Assembly: GCA_963702175.1 (NCBI GenBank)
Contig: OY969721.1
Location: forward strand, 1,984,001 to 2,048,000
Direction of reading: 5' to 3'
Origin: VRUE01 sp963702175
GTDB taxonomy: Bacteria; Actinomycetota; Thermoleophilia; Solirubrobacterales; 70-9
Length of the DNA stretch: 64,000 nt
The position numbers were made by a program, and so were the translations under genes. The notes beneath the pieces were generated by a model that searched no databases, was not told where the DNA came from, and saw only the letters and a list, made by a program, of their open reading frames with translations. This document shows positions 24,868-34,837 of this stretch, piece after piece; positions within the stretch are counted from its first letter, which is position 1, and each line of letters starts with the position of its first letter.

Positions 24868-25605
24868 ATGATCAGAGTGGGCCACAAGGGAGCGGATTTG
24901 ATCGCGCCGGGTAACACCCTCCCCAGCTTCGAAGCAGCGGTGGAGGCGCGGGTGGACGTGATCGAGATCGACGTGCTCTGGACCCGGGACGGGCACCCAA
25001 GGTTGCCCGCGGGGGAGCGCACGCCGCTGGTCGTCGCCCACGACTGGCACGACGCTGAGCGGCGCACGCCCCTGACCCTGGAGCAGGGACTCGACGCCTT
25101 CCTGGCGGCGCCACTGGACCAGGTCGAGATCGACCTCGACATCAAGCTGCCGGGTCGCGAGGAGGAGATCGTCGCGGCGCTGCGCGAGCGCGACCTCCTG
25201 GGCCGGGCGATGATCTCGACCATGGAGCTCTCGACCCTGGCCAGGATCAGGGAGCTGGAGCCGGAGCTGCGACGCGGCTGGACCTACCCGAAGGTGACTC
25301 GGGACTGGGCCTCGAAGCGCTGGGCGCGTACGCCGATGCTGGCGGCACTGGTGGCGATGCGCCGCCGCCTCCCCGGCATCGCCGCCCGCGCGCTGCCGGA
25401 GATGGGAGTCGACTCGATGTGGGTCTACCACCAGATCGTCACCAAGCGCCTGGCTCAGGTGACGCGAGCGGCGGGGATCGAGCTGATCGCTTGGACGGTC
25501 GATGACCTGCCCCGGATGCGCGAGCTGGTCGCCGCCGGCGTCACCGGCCTCTGCTCCAACGACCCCCGCCTGTTCGCGACGCTGGGAGAGCCCATCCGAG
25601 ATTGA
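24868..25605 (+). CDS. Glycerophosphodiester phosphodiesterase family protein
   Basis: A 245-residue TIM-barrel hydrolase that would cleave glycerophosphodiesters to glycerol-3-phosphate and an alcohol. The opening VGHKGADLIAPGNTLPSFEAA supplies the first histidine and the N-T-L-x-S-F motif; VIEIDVLWTRDG and VVAHD supply the metal-binding acids and second histidine. The C-terminal IELIAWTVDDLPRM and GVTGLCSNDP are typical. ATG 24868 is chosen because the conserved fold begins four residues later. No signal peptide is seen. Confidence 0.9.
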   Translation: MIRVGHKGADLIAPGNTLPSFEAAVEARVDVIEIDVLWTRDGHPRLPAGERTPLVVAHDWHDAERRTPLTLEQGLDAFLAAPLDQVEIDLDIKLPGREEEIVAALRERDLLGRAMISTMELSTLARIRELEPELRRGWTYPKVTRDWASKRWARTPMLAALVAMRRRLPGIAARALPEMGVDSMWVYHQIVTKRLAQVTRAAGIELIAWTVDDLPRMRELVAAGVTGLCSNDPRLFATLGEPIRD

Positions 25606-25625
25606 CCACACCAGAGTGTGGTCAA
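25602..25625. terminator. Bidirectional hairpin terminator
   Basis: Perfect 10 bp stem TTGACCACAC/GTGTGGTCAA with loop CAGA, overlapping the GDPD stop codon and lying 15 bp before the convergent DUF6159 stop. Confidence 0.8.
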
Positions 25626-25640
25626 AGTCGGCTGCGCCGC

Positions 25641-26501
25641 TCAGACGGTGCCCGGCGTGGCGGTCGGCGGCGCGTTCCGACCGCCTCTGGTCCTCACCGC
25701 GGACTCGAACTCCTCACTCGTGAAGCCGGCAACGGTCTCGCCGTCAAGCGCGTAGCGGTAGAGCGCAACGCCGAAGATGCCGCTGAGGGCACTGCTGACC
25801 AGCGCCGAGATCGCGAAGCCGATCACGCCGAGCACGACCAGCAGCGCGCCGACGAAGCCGGCGGAGGCCCAGATCAGGACGCCAGCGGCGATCAGCAGCA
25901 TCGAGGGCAGGATCCCGAAGAGGAAGACGGCGCCGCCGATCGCGATGTTGCCGGTTACCTGCTCGCCGAAGCGGGACTTGAAGAGGCCGCCGGAGCGCTT
26001 CAGCGTCTCGAACGGCCCGGTGCCCTCGAGCGCGACCACCGGCGCGGCGAGGAAAGTGATCAGCGACCAGCCGACCGCGAGCAGGCGGCTAAAGACCTGG
26101 CCGAGGACGCCGCCCTGGTTCTCGAGCGCGCTGAGGACCAACCCGACGACGGTGGACACGGCAGCCCAGCCGGCGATCTGCGAGAAGCGGCTGCGGGCCA
26201 CGGCGAGGCCGTCGGAGACGGTCGCCTCGCGACCGTGGAAGATCATGTCAGCGGTGGCGGCAAGGCCGACGCTGAAGTAGAAGCCGATCAGCGCCAAGAG
26301 GTAAAAACCGATCACCGCCAGCGGCCCGCCGAAGGCAACCTGGCCGTCATCGATCAGGTAGACGCCCGGGCCGATCACGATCACGGCACAGACGATCGTC
26401 GCCGCCGCACCGTAGAGGGGGAAACGGAGCAGGATGGGGTTCTCGCGCAGCAGCCCCCAGCTCTTCTTGCTCAGCTCCCAGCCGCGCCGAATCCGTTTCA
26501 T
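25641..26501 (-). CDS. DUF6159-like membrane protein
   Basis: A 286-residue polytopic protein starting MKRIRRGWELSKKSWGLLRE, a typical N-terminus of actinobacterial DUF6159 proteins. Several glycine-rich hydrophobic helices follow, and the tail YRYALDGETVAGFTSEEFES is cytosolic. Function is unknown. ATG 26501 overlaps the AarF stop by 4 nt, so the two are translationally coupled. An extension to 26618 is antisense-like arginine-rich sequence and is rejected. Confidence 0.82.
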   Translation of the reverse strand: MKRIRRGWELSKKSWGLLRENPILLRFPLYGAAATIVCAVIVIGPGVYLIDDGQVAFGGPLAVIGFYLLALIGFYFSVGLAATADMIFHGREATVSDGLAVARSRFSQIAGWAAVSTVVGLVLSALENQGGVLGQVFSRLLAVGWSLITFLAAPVVALEGTGPFETLKRSGGLFKSRFGEQVTGNIAIGGAVFLFGILPSMLLIAAGVLIWASAGFVGALLVVLGVIGFAISALVSSALSGIFGVALYRYALDGETVAGFTSEEFESAVRTRGGRNAPPTATPGTV

Positions 26502-27931
26502 CGCTGCTCTCCTCCCAGGGACCGCTCGACAATTGGCGTCTGCGCCACACCTCTTCCCTCGAAGTACTCCCACTCCTGCTCGCCGAGCTCGGTCGCTGGC
26601 GGATCGGCGTAGATCCACTCGCGCATGATCCGGTGCCAGTTGCGTTTGGCGCGCAGCTGGCCGAGCACGGCGACGACGCCGATTTCCATCCGCCGGCCCA
26701 TCAGCTCGTCAGCCGGCAGCGCCTCGCGTCGCATCAGGTCGTAGTACTCCGAGCGCGGGTCGTTGGTCGACTCGATGATCTTCATCACGCGGCGGGCGCT
26801 GATCTCGATCTCGCGGTCCTCGATGTACCAGCCGCCGACCGCCCGCATGTGCTCCATCAGCCGCTCGGCGTCGAGCTTGGAGGGGTTCTTGACGAAGCCG
26901 AGGTCGTGCAGGGCAGAACGGAACGCCTCTGGGTCGTCGCGCGAGGCGGCGTCGAAGGCACGCTGCTCGAGCACGATCTGCTCGTGGTCGAGCTTCTTCG
27001 TCATCCCGAAGTCGAGGAAGGCGACGCGGCCGTCCGCCATCAGGATGTAGTTGCCTGGATGGGGGTCGGCGTTGAAGTGCTGGAGGTGGTAGATCGAGCC
27101 GAAGCTGCCGCGGAAGACAATCTCGCCGAAGCGGCTGCGCTCCTCATGCGGCAGCTGCTTGACCTGCTCGAAGCCGACCCCCTCGACCAGCTCGGTGACC
27201 AGGACGCGTCGGCGCGAGAGCCGCGTGATCACTTCCGGCACGTAGATGAAGGGGTGCTCGCGGTAGGCGCGGGCGAAGCTGCGCTGGTTCTGCGCCTCGT
27301 ACTCGTAGTCGAGCTCCTCCATAACCCGCTCGCGCAGCTCTTTGGCGATCTCCTTGGCGTCGAGGCCGGGGGCGAGGGCGCGGGCGAGCCGCACGATCGT
27401 GCCGGCGTTGCGCAGGTCGGCGTCGAGCGCCTCGGCGATCCCCGGGTACTGGATCTTGACCGCGACCCGCCGCCCGTCGAGTAGCTCGCCACGGTGCACC
27501 TGGCCGATCGACGCGGCCGCGAAGGCCTCCTGCTCGAGCTCGGCGAAGAGCTCTGAGAGCGGTTCGCCGTCGTACTCCTCCTCGAGCACCTTCTCGACCT
27601 TCTCCCAGGGCATCGCCGGCGCGTCGGTGCGCAGCTTGCCCAGCTGCTCCTGGTAGATCTCGCGGTACTCCTCGGGCAGGAACTCGGTGTCGATGAAGGA
27701 GGCGAACTGGCCGAGCTTCATCGCCGCGCCCTTCATCTGGCCCAGGGCGCCGACCATCTTCATCGCCGTTTCGAGGTGGCGCTGCTCGAGCTTCTCCTTG
27801 CTCCCCTCTTCCGAGCGGGCGACGTTGGTCGCCTTCGTTCCGGCGTAGCGGGCCCCCTGCACGCCAACGATCGAGCCCAGCTTCGCCGAGCGCCGGATTC
27901 GTCCCTTGGGGATCTTCGAGTCGTCGGCCAT
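26498..27931 (-). CDS. ABC1/AarF/UbiB family atypical kinase
   Basis: A 477-residue protein-kinase-like protein. It has the family-specific KxGQ motif (KLGQ at 72-75), the alanine-rich loop AAASIGQVHRG, ATP-lysine motif VAVKIQYPG, catalytic FNADPHPGNYILM and metal-binding FLDFGM. AarF proteins are atypical ATPases/kinases linked to isoprenoid lipid handling. ATG 27931 is well placed; the open frame extends far upstream but is antisense to rplY. Operon with DUF6159. Confidence 0.93.
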   Translation of the reverse strand: MADDSKIPKGRIRRSAKLGSIVGVQGARYAGTKATNVARSEEGSKEKLEQRHLETAMKMVGALGQMKGAAMKLGQFASFIDTEFLPEEYREIYQEQLGKLRTDAPAMPWEKVEKVLEEEYDGEPLSELFAELEQEAFAAASIGQVHRGELLDGRRVAVKIQYPGIAEALDADLRNAGTIVRLARALAPGLDAKEIAKELRERVMEELDYEYEAQNQRSFARAYREHPFIYVPEVITRLSRRRVLVTELVEGVGFEQVKQLPHEERSRFGEIVFRGSFGSIYHLQHFNADPHPGNYILMADGRVAFLDFGMTKKLDHEQIVLEQRAFDAASRDDPEAFRSALHDLGFVKNPSKLDAERLMEHMRAVGGWYIEDREIEISARRVMKIIESTNDPRSEYYDLMRREALPADELMGRRMEIGVVAVLGQLRAKRNWHRIMREWIYADPPATELGEQEWEYFEGRGVAQTPIVERSLGGEQR

Positions 27932-28012
27932 CGTGAGGAGTTGTACTGGTTCTGGGTACTGGTTCTGGCCACAGGTTCCGATTCGCCTCGGTTCTCTATT
28001 CTCTCCCGTCCG

Positions 28013-28708
<696 letters not shown>

Positions 28709-28711
28709 TCC

Positions 28712-29317
28712 CTGTCCCTGTTTCGCCGCCGCGCGGATCGCGGCGAGGGCGAGCCGGGCGACCGCATCCTGATCGTTGGCCTCGGCAACCCGGGCCAGCG
28801 CTACGCGGGCACCCGTCACAACGTCGGTTTCGAGGTCGCCGCTGAGCTCTCGCGCCGCTGGGAGCTGCCCAAGGCGAAGCGGAAGTTCGGCGGGCTGCTC
28901 GCAGAGGGGAGGACGGCGCCCGGTGGGCCCCGGGTGGCGATCCTGCTGCCGCAGACCCAGATGAACGCCTCCGGCGACTCGGTCGGGCCGGCGCGCGGCT
29001 CGCTGAAGGCGGCGCTCGACCGCGTCATCGTCCTCCACGACGAGATCGACCTGCCCTTCGGCGAGGTGCAGGTGCGCCTAGGCGGCGGGCTGGCCGGCCA
29101 CAACGGGCTCAAGAGCCTGCGGCAGGGGCTTGGGGACGCCGATTTCTGGCGGGTGCGAGCCGGCGTCGGGCGGCCGCCGTCGAGCGAGCCGGAGATCGTC
29201 TCCTCCTACGTCCTCTCCCGCTTCCGCGAGCCGCGCGCCGAGGTCGCTGCCCTGATCGAGCGTGCCGCCGACGAGACCGAGCGCCTAGTCGAGCGGCTAG
29301 GTTCCGAGCGTGGCTGA
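28712..29317 (+). CDS. pth: Peptidyl-tRNA hydrolase, probable CTG start
   Basis: About 201 residues. The Pth signature ILIVGLGNPGQRYAGTRHN gives the asparagine and catalytic histidine; QTQMNASGDSVG, VLHDEIDLPFGEVQ and LAGHNGLKSL complete the active site. It releases peptides from peptidyl-tRNA. No ATG, GTG or TTG exists in frame between the rplY stop (28706-28708) and the conserved motif. A GGGGAG site ends 6 nt before CTG 28712, so CTG 28712 (or 28718) is the best start. It overlaps the next gene by 8 bp. Confidence 0.9.
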   Translation: MSLFRRRADRGEGEPGDRILIVGLGNPGQRYAGTRHNVGFEVAAELSRRWELPKAKRKFGGLLAEGRTAPGGPRVAILLPQTQMNASGDSVGPARGSLKAALDRVIVLHDEIDLPFGEVQVRLGGGLAGHNGLKSLRQGLGDADFWRVRAGVGRPPSSEPEIVSSYVLSRFREPRAEVAALIERAADETERLVERLGSERG

Positions 29318-30032
29318 GAAAACCACCTACGCGGTCGACGAGCAGGGAATCGCGCTGCTGCGGCTCGAGCGTGGGGACTCCCGCAACGCGATCGACACCC
29401 AGATGCTGCTCGAGCTGCTCGAGCACCTCGCTGTCGCGCGCGCCGACGAGGCCGTTCGGGTGCTCGTCCTCAGCTCTTCCGACCAAATGGGCCTCTCCGC
29501 AGGCGCCGACGTCAAGGAGGGGCTCGACGGGGAGGGCAAGGTGCGGCGGATGCAGCTGTTCGCCGACCTCTACGACGCGATCGTCGCCTTCCCCAAGCCG
29601 ACGATCGCCGTCTGCCACGGCGACGTCGTCGGCGGCGGCGCGGAGATCGCCGTCGCCTGCGACATGCGGGTCGGCGGCGCCAACCTGCGCCTGCGCTTCC
29701 CCGGCGGGGCGCTCAGGGTCCCGGTCGGCCCGGCCCGGCTGGTGACGCTCTGCGGCCTCGCCACCGCCAAGTACCTGCTGCTCTCCTCGCGCACGGTCGG
29801 CGCCGACGAGGCTCTGCGCCTCGGTCTCGTCAACCGGGTCGCTCCCGCCGCGGCAACCGAGGAGTCGGCGCTGGCGCTGGCCAGCGAGGTGGCGGCGCAC
29901 CCCCCGGAGGCGCTCGCCGCGCTGAAGCGGTTGCTGCACGAGTGGGACGACGTCGAGGGGCGCTCGCGCGTTGAGGGCGAGGGGCAGGTCGAGTGGCAGC
30001 GCAGCGGGCCGGGCTTGCCGTTCGGCAAGTAG
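29310..30032 (+). CDS. Enoyl-CoA hydratase/isomerase family protein
   Basis: A 240-residue crotonase-fold protein. The two oxyanion-hole regions are SAGADVKEG and CHGDVVGGGAEIAVACD; AKYLLLSSRTVGADEALRLG is the usual trimer helix. It would act on a CoA thioester; the particular reaction is not clear because the classical catalytic glutamates are not obvious. GTG 29310 overlaps the end of pth by 8 bp, so it is in the rplY-pth transcription unit. Confidence 0.85.
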   Translation: MAEKTTYAVDEQGIALLRLERGDSRNAIDTQMLLELLEHLAVARADEAVRVLVLSSSDQMGLSAGADVKEGLDGEGKVRRMQLFADLYDAIVAFPKPTIAVCHGDVVGGGAEIAVACDMRVGGANLRLRFPGGALRVPVGPARLVTLCGLATAKYLLLSSRTVGADEALRLGLVNRVAPAAATEESALALASEVAAHPPEALAALKRLLHEWDDVEGRSRVEGEGQVEWQRSGPGLPFGK

Positions 30033-30116
30033 CGCGTTTGGCTAGGGAACTTGCGCATTCGCCGCGGCGCTGGATAGGGTCGCGACGTACTCGTCGTCGC
30101 CTGCCAGGAGGATCGC

Positions 30117-32399
30117 TTGAAGCGCTTCGTCTCAGCCCTGTTCGCCGTCGTTTGCCTGCTCGTCGCTCCCGCCGTCGCCGGGGCCGCGGAATACACAGTC
30201 GACAGCACCGCCGACGAACCCGATCTGCTCGTCGACGGGATCGCCTGTCTCACGGCGGGCGGCAAATGCACCCTGCGAGCGGCGATCGAAGAAGCGAACT
30301 TCGTTGCGACCGGCGACACGATCAAATTCGACGGGACGGTCTTCGAAGGCTTGGCCGCCGACATCATCGCGATCGGCTCCAGCCTGCCGGCGATCAAAGC
30401 GCCGCTGAAAATCGACGGCAAGTTCAACGGGGCGCAGTGCAACACCGCGGCAGGAGTCAAAGGGCCCTGCGCGGGCGTCAACGGGCCCGCGACCGGTCCC
30501 GCACTGACGGTCGAAAACGCCGATGGCGTGGAAATCGAAGGGCTCGCCGTGACCGGCGCGACGGGCGCCGGGGGCACTGCGATTAGCGTGATCAACAGCT
30601 CTGAAGGCTTCGACGCGCGCGGCAACTGGCTCGGCGTGAAACTCGACGGCACCGCCGGTCCCAACAACACGGGGATCTTTCTCGACCCGGATTCAAACGG
30701 CGCGACGATCGGCGGGGAAGCCGACGCCGAACGCAACGTCTTCGCGAACAACTCCTTCGAGGGCCTCGACATCGAGGGCGCTGACAACGCCAACGTCCTC
30801 GGCAACTACTTCGGCGTCAAACCCGATGGCTCCACGCAGGCAGCCAACGGCAAGAACATCGAGATCACCGACACCGATGCCTTCGCGGCAACGGGCAACG
30901 AGGTCGGCGGGACGATCTCCGGCCTGGCGGCCCCATGCGACGGCGCCTGCAACGTCCTCTCCGGAAGTACGACTGGAATTGACCTCAACGGGGAGCCGGC
31001 GGGCAACGAGGAGCCCGCCACCGGGCCGACGACGATCCACGGCAATTTCGTCGGGCTCAACGCCGCGGGCACCGCGGTGGTCGCCAACGGCACCTTCAAC
31101 GTTCTCGTCGGCCTAGCCGAAGATGCCCTGGTCGGTGGGGTGGCAAACGGCGACGCCAACTTCATCGCCGGTGGCGGCTTCGGCATCTACAACGAAAACG
31201 GCAAAGGCTTCGAAGCGGAAGGCAACATCATCGGCTCCGGTCCGTCCGGCGCAGACGTCGCCGCCCCCGGCACGGGAGTGTTCACGATCACCGAAGGCAA
31301 CACGAATCCGGTGACGGTCAACGACAACGTGATCGAGATGGACGGCGGCATCGGGATCGAAACGAAAGTCGGCGGTGTCGAAATAGAGCAGAACTTCATC
31401 GAGGGCGCCCAGGTCGGGATCTACGCCATCGGCGGTCCGGCCGCCGCCGGAGGCGACGTGATTGACGACAACGTGATCGGCGAATCGGAAGCCAACGGGA
31501 TCCTGATCGAAGGCAACGCCAACGAAGTCATCGGAAACTCAATCTTCGGCTCGGGCGCGGCGGGGATCCGCATCCAGAACTCGATCCTGTTCCCGACGGT
31601 CAACTCCACCGAAAACCTGATCGGCGGCGAGGTGCCGACCGACGAAAACAACATCCGCGAAAGCGGCGGCGACGCGATCGAGATCGACAACTCGGGTGGG
31701 ACGGAACCCAGCCAGAACGAAGTCGCCCGCAACAAGGGCGAGGAAAATACCGGTCTGTTCATCGACCTGATCGGCTCGTTTACCAACGGTGGGATCCAGC
31801 CGCCGACGTTCGGCGTCGCGGGACAGTCGGGGGCAAGCGGGGCCGGCGCCGAACCAGGCGCGCTAGTCCGCGTCTTTCGCAAGGAAACCGCTGAAGCAGG
31901 GGAGGTCGAATCGTTCCTCGGCGAAGCGATCGCCGAGGGGAGTGGCAACTGGAAAGTCAGCTACCCGGCTTCGATCCCGGGGGCGACGATCGTCGCTGCG
32001 ACGCAGACGAGCGCAGCAGGTGGGACCTCGGAGCTGGCCACGGCGTCGACCCTCCACGCCGATCCGCCGCCCGACCGGTGTCAGGACGCCCTGCCGGCGG
32101 CGATCTGCGTCAAACCGAAAATCGAGGACATGCCTCTCCTGCGCATCCCCCAGACGAAGATCCGCAAAGGGCCGAAAAGGAAATCGGACTCGACCACGGC
32201 GAAGTTCAAGTTCACCTCGGATGAGGCGGGCTCGACTTTCCAGTGCAAGCTCGACAAAAAGCGCTATCGGCGCTGCAAATCGCCGAAGACCTACAAAGGC
32301 CTGAAACCCGGCAAGCACGTCTTCAGGGTGCGGGCGATCGACAAAGCCGGCAACGTCGATCCGACGCCGGCGAAGAAGAAGTTCGAAGTCCTGCCGTAG
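30117..32399 (+). CDS. Large secreted CSLREA/beta-helix protein with C-terminal Ig-like domain
   Basis: A 760-residue exported protein. Signal peptide residues 1-23 end in AGAA; then comes a CSLREA-type domain whose hallmark here reads GKCTLRAAIEEAN. The body (about 100-560) is Asn/Gly-rich with NVFANNSFEGLDIEG-like strands typical of right-handed parallel beta-helices. The C-terminus (about 690-760) is the FTSDEAGSTFQCKLD...FRVRAIDKAGNVDPTP module common in secreted Thermoleophilia proteins. Probably surface adhesin or polysaccharide-binding. TTG 30117 follows AGGAGG at good spacing. AAA/GAA codons are unusually common. Confidence 0.85.
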   Translation: MKRFVSALFAVVCLLVAPAVAGAAEYTVDSTADEPDLLVDGIACLTAGGKCTLRAAIEEANFVATGDTIKFDGTVFEGLAADIIAIGSSLPAIKAPLKIDGKFNGAQCNTAAGVKGPCAGVNGPATGPALTVENADGVEIEGLAVTGATGAGGTAISVINSSEGFDARGNWLGVKLDGTAGPNNTGIFLDPDSNGATIGGEADAERNVFANNSFEGLDIEGADNANVLGNYFGVKPDGSTQAANGKNIEITDTDAFAATGNEVGGTISGLAAPCDGACNVLSGSTTGIDLNGEPAGNEEPATGPTTIHGNFVGLNAAGTAVVANGTFNVLVGLAEDALVGGVANGDANFIAGGGFGIYNENGKGFEAEGNIIGSGPSGADVAAPGTGVFTITEGNTNPVTVNDNVIEMDGGIGIETKVGGVEIEQNFIEGAQVGIYAIGGPAAAGGDVIDDNVIGESEANGILIEGNANEVIGNSIFGSGAAGIRIQNSILFPTVNSTENLIGGEVPTDENNIRESGGDAIEIDNSGGTEPSQNEVARNKGEENTGLFIDLIGSFTNGGIQPPTFGVAGQSGASGAGAEPGALVRVFRKETAEAGEVESFLGEAIAEGSGNWKVSYPASIPGATIVAATQTSAAGGTSELATASTLHADPPPDRCQDALPAAICVKPKIEDMPLLRIPQTKIRKGPKRKSDSTTAKFKFTSDEAGSTFQCKLDKKRYRRCKSPKTYKGLKPGKHVFRVRAIDKAGNVDPTPAKKKFEVLP

Positions 32400-32403
32400 G
32401 GCT

Positions 32404-33258
32404 TCAGCCGGTCCAGCTGGTCGAGTCGAGGGTCGTGCAGCCCCGGAACGGTTCCGGATGCGCGAGTACGTACTCTGCGACTCCCGTGCAGGGAGCGACC
32501 CATAGTCCTTCGTCCCGGGCCTCGGCCACCCGCTCGAACAGTTGCCCGAGCCGCTCCCAGCCCAGCCAGTCGAGCATGAAGGGGTGGAGGACGATCGTGG
32601 CGTAGTCGCCATCTCGGGCCAGCGCCTCGATCTCCGCTTCGAGGAAGGCCAGGAAGGTGGTCGGGTCTAGCGGATCGGGCGAGCCGGTCATCTGTTCGCG
32701 GACCGCGCCCAGCGGCGGCAGCACGCAGCTGGCGTCTAGGTGGCGCCACTGGAAGGGGAGCAGGGCGATGCCGCTGTCCTCGCCGGCTCCTGCACCTGCG
32801 GGGGAGCAGTAACGCAGGCCCGCCTCACGGAGGACGTTGACACCACCCGCTCCGAGCCCGCCCCCGGGAGGTCGAAGGCCGCGCAGCTCGACGCCCAGTG
32901 ACTCGAAGGCTTCGATGCCGCGGGACAAGTTCTCGGCCTGCGCCTCCGCATCGAGCTCGCCCCACTGCTCGTGGCGCCAGGCGTGGTAGGCGACCTCGTG
33001 ACCATCGGCGCCGATCGCCTTCAGCTGGTCCGGGTAGATCTCGGCGTTGATCCCCTCGACGAAGAAGGTCGCCGCGAGGTTGCGGCCGCCGAGCGCGTCG
33101 AGTAGCCCCGGCAGGACCCGGGCTACGGTGAAGTGTTCGCCGAGCGGCACCTCCGGGCCGAGCGCCCCCAGCTCCAGCTCGGCCGCCTCGCCGAGGTTGT
33201 CGAAGCTGAGGCTGAGCGCGCCGCGGGCACCATCTGGCCAGCGCGGCGTTCCGCTCAC
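32404..33258 (-). CDS. Polysaccharide deacetylase (NodB homology) family protein
   Basis: A 284-residue protein with a NodB fold. LSLSFDNLGEAAELE is motif 1 (the second aspartate of the usual DD pair is Asn), ATFFVEG is the following strand, HEVAYHAWRHEQW supplies the two metal-binding histidines, and LRPPGGG is motif 3. VLHPFMLD near the end supplies the C-terminal histidine. It probably deacetylates or hydrolyses an amide in a sugar polymer. No signal peptide is seen. Its start overlaps the upstream membrane gene by 4 nt. Confidence 0.86.
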   Translation of the reverse strand: MSGTPRWPDGARGALSLSFDNLGEAAELELGALGPEVPLGEHFTVARVLPGLLDALGGRNLAATFFVEGINAEIYPDQLKAIGADGHEVAYHAWRHEQWGELDAEAQAENLSRGIEAFESLGVELRGLRPPGGGLGAGGVNVLREAGLRYCSPAGAGAGEDSGIALLPFQWRHLDASCVLPPLGAVREQMTGSPDPLDPTTFLAFLEAEIEALARDGDYATIVLHPFMLDWLGWERLGQLFERVAEARDEGLWVAPCTGVAEYVLAHPEPFRGCTTLDSTSWTG

Positions 33259-33776
33259 GACTCGCGCAGCGCCGGGCTCCAGCGCTCCGGCTCGAGCTTG
33301 GCCTGCTCACGCGCCCACTCGAAGTGATGACGCGCCGAGGCGAGCAGGATCGGGAAGTTGAGCAGGCCGGCGAGAGCGAAGCCGCGGGCACCGGGCCGGT
33401 TGGCGGCCGGCAGGCTGAGGGCGCTGCAGAGGAGCCAGAACCAGAGCACCGTGTTGTAGGTGGGCAACTGGTCCTCGCTCAGCCCCTCGGCTTCGTCGAG
33501 CATCGGCAGGCCGTTGTGCAGGGACCAGGGCCAGGCCTTGAAGTGGACGGCGACTCCGGCGACACCGATCCCGGCGCCATAGGCCGTGAGCCGGCGCGCC
33601 CCCTCGCCGTCGCGGGTCGCGGCGACGAGCATCAGCGGGAAGTAGGCGCCCCAGAGCGCGTAGGCGCCGCGACGGCCGAGGAAGGGCTCGAAGACGAGCC
33701 CGACCCCGGCGCGGGTCTCGAAGGCGTTGTGGGCGAGCAGGCCAAGGGCAGAGCCGATGGCGAGCAGCTTCCTCAC
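33255..33776 (-). CDS. Small integral membrane protein, unknown
   Basis: A 173-residue protein beginning at GTG 33776, with four or five hydrophobic segments and a C-terminal AREQAKLEPERW amphipathic tail. No family is recognized. A longer frame to 33992 is an antisense shadow of the FAH gene. Its GTG overlaps the FAH stop by 4 nt and its stop overlaps the deacetylase ATG by 4 nt, placing it in a three-gene coupled operon. Confidence 0.68.
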   Translation of the reverse strand: MRKLLAIGSALGLLAHNAFETRAGVGLVFEPFLGRRGAYALWGAYFPLMLVAATRDGEGARRLTAYGAGIGVAGVAVHFKAWPWSLHNGLPMLDEAEGLSEDQLPTYNTVLWFWLLCSALSLPAANRPGARGFALAGLLNFPILLASARHHFEWAREQAKLEPERWSPALRES

Positions 33777-34717
33777 CGGGGGCCGCCGATCCGGTTGGTC
33801 AGCGTGCCGATCCCGTCGATCTCCAGCTCGACCGTCTGCCCCGGCTGGATCCAGCGGTCGAGCTCGAGGCCGCAGCAGCCCGGCATCGTCCCGGTCGAGA
33901 TCACGTCGCCGGCCTCGAGCCGCTCGCCGGCGGCGGCGTAGGCGAGCATCTCGCCGACGTCGTGGGCCGGGTTCGCGGTGCCGCCCTCGCACCAGAGCGC
34001 GCCGTCGACCCGTACGCGCCCGGTAGCCGCGGTCCAGTCGGGCAGCTCGTCAGGTGTGAGGACGTCGGCGCCGAGCGAGTTGGCGAAGGTCTTCGACTTC
34101 ACCGCCGGGCCGAACATCCCGTGGCGGGCCTCCTCGGCTTGCACCTCGCGGGCGCTCCAGTCGTTGAGCACGAGCCAGCCGCCGATCGCTTCGCGCGCCT
34201 CGTCGGGGGTGGGGTCAGCCAACGGCTTGGCCAAGACAAACGCCAGCTCCAGCTCGAAGTCGAGGTATTTCGTGTGCGAGGGCCAGGGCATCTCCTCGCC
34301 GTCGGCGAGCATCGCGGCATGGTTGCCGACGTAGAAGGCGGGAACCTCATAAAAGCGCGCGTTTGGCTTGAAGGGCGGGAAGGTCCGCCGCGTGACGCGC
34401 TCGAAGGCGTTGGCGGCCCGTTGCACCGGCTTGGGGAAGAAGCGCTTGACCAGCATCCGGGCGGTGCCCTCGTAGTGCGACTCCCAGAGGCTGAAGGCGC
34501 GCAGCGAGTGCGCCTCGAAGGGCAGGCCGGCGCTGGCCGGGTCAACGGCGGCGCTTTCGTCGGTCGCCACGGTCTCGATGTGGTTCTCGATCTCTCCCCG
34601 CGCCTCGGCGCCCCCGGCGAGCAGCGCGAGCATGTCGCCTGCCTGTGGCACCGCGACCCAGCGCTCGCGCGCTCGGTCCTCGGCGATCACTCCGTCCGCT
34701 GTGCTCCGCAGCTTCAC
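33773..34717 (-). CDS. Fumarylacetoacetate hydrolase (FAH) family protein
   Basis: A 314-residue enzyme of the FAH superfamily. The C-terminal domain has YLDFELELAFVLAKPLADPT, WSAREVQAEEARHGMFGPA and VISTGTMPGCCGLELDRW, giving the metal-binding Glu-Glu-Asp pattern. FAH members are C-C bond hydrolases, decarboxylases or tautomerases in aromatic acid breakdown; substrate is open. GTG 34717 lies 8 nt after a GATAAT box. First gene of the operon with the membrane protein and deacetylase, divergent from mfd. Confidence 0.88.
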   Translation of the reverse strand: MKLRSTADGVIAEDRARERWVAVPQAGDMLALLAGGAEARGEIENHIETVATDESAAVDPASAGLPFEAHSLRAFSLWESHYEGTARMLVKRFFPKPVQRAANAFERVTRRTFPPFKPNARFYEVPAFYVGNHAAMLADGEEMPWPSHTKYLDFELELAFVLAKPLADPTPDEAREAIGGWLVLNDWSAREVQAEEARHGMFGPAVKSKTFANSLGADVLTPDELPDWTAATGRVRVDGALWCEGGTANPAHDVGEMLAYAAAGERLEAGDVISTGTMPGCCGLELDRWIQPGQTVELEIDGIGTLTNRIGGPR

Positions 34718-34736
34718 TGGGACTGATTATCGCTGT

Positions 34737-34837
34737 CGGGCGCGGTCCGGAGATTGACAGGCAAGGACGCAGGGAGTGAAGCGTGCTTTGCACGTGAGCG
34801 ACCGAGAGCGCGGCATGGCAATCTCCGGGGCCGCCCG
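34737..34837 (+). repeat. Palindrome enclosing repeat family 3, copy 2
   Basis: Outer arms CGGGCGCGGTCCGGAGATTG (34737-34756) and CAATCTCCGGGGCCGCCCG (34819-34837) are largely complementary. They enclose the family 3 core at 34762-34806: CAAGGACGCAGGGAG, spacer, GCGTGC-TTT-GCACGT hairpin, GAGCGACCGAG. The right arm ends at the base before the mfd ATG, so the structure fills the fah-mfd divergent gap and could affect mfd initiation. Confidence 0.72.

Noticed and set aside
32404..33258. Loss of activity in the polysaccharide deacetylase because DD reads DN
   Set aside because: An SFDN-type motif appears to be a normal variant of this subfamily as I recall it; the histidine pair and other motifs are intact.
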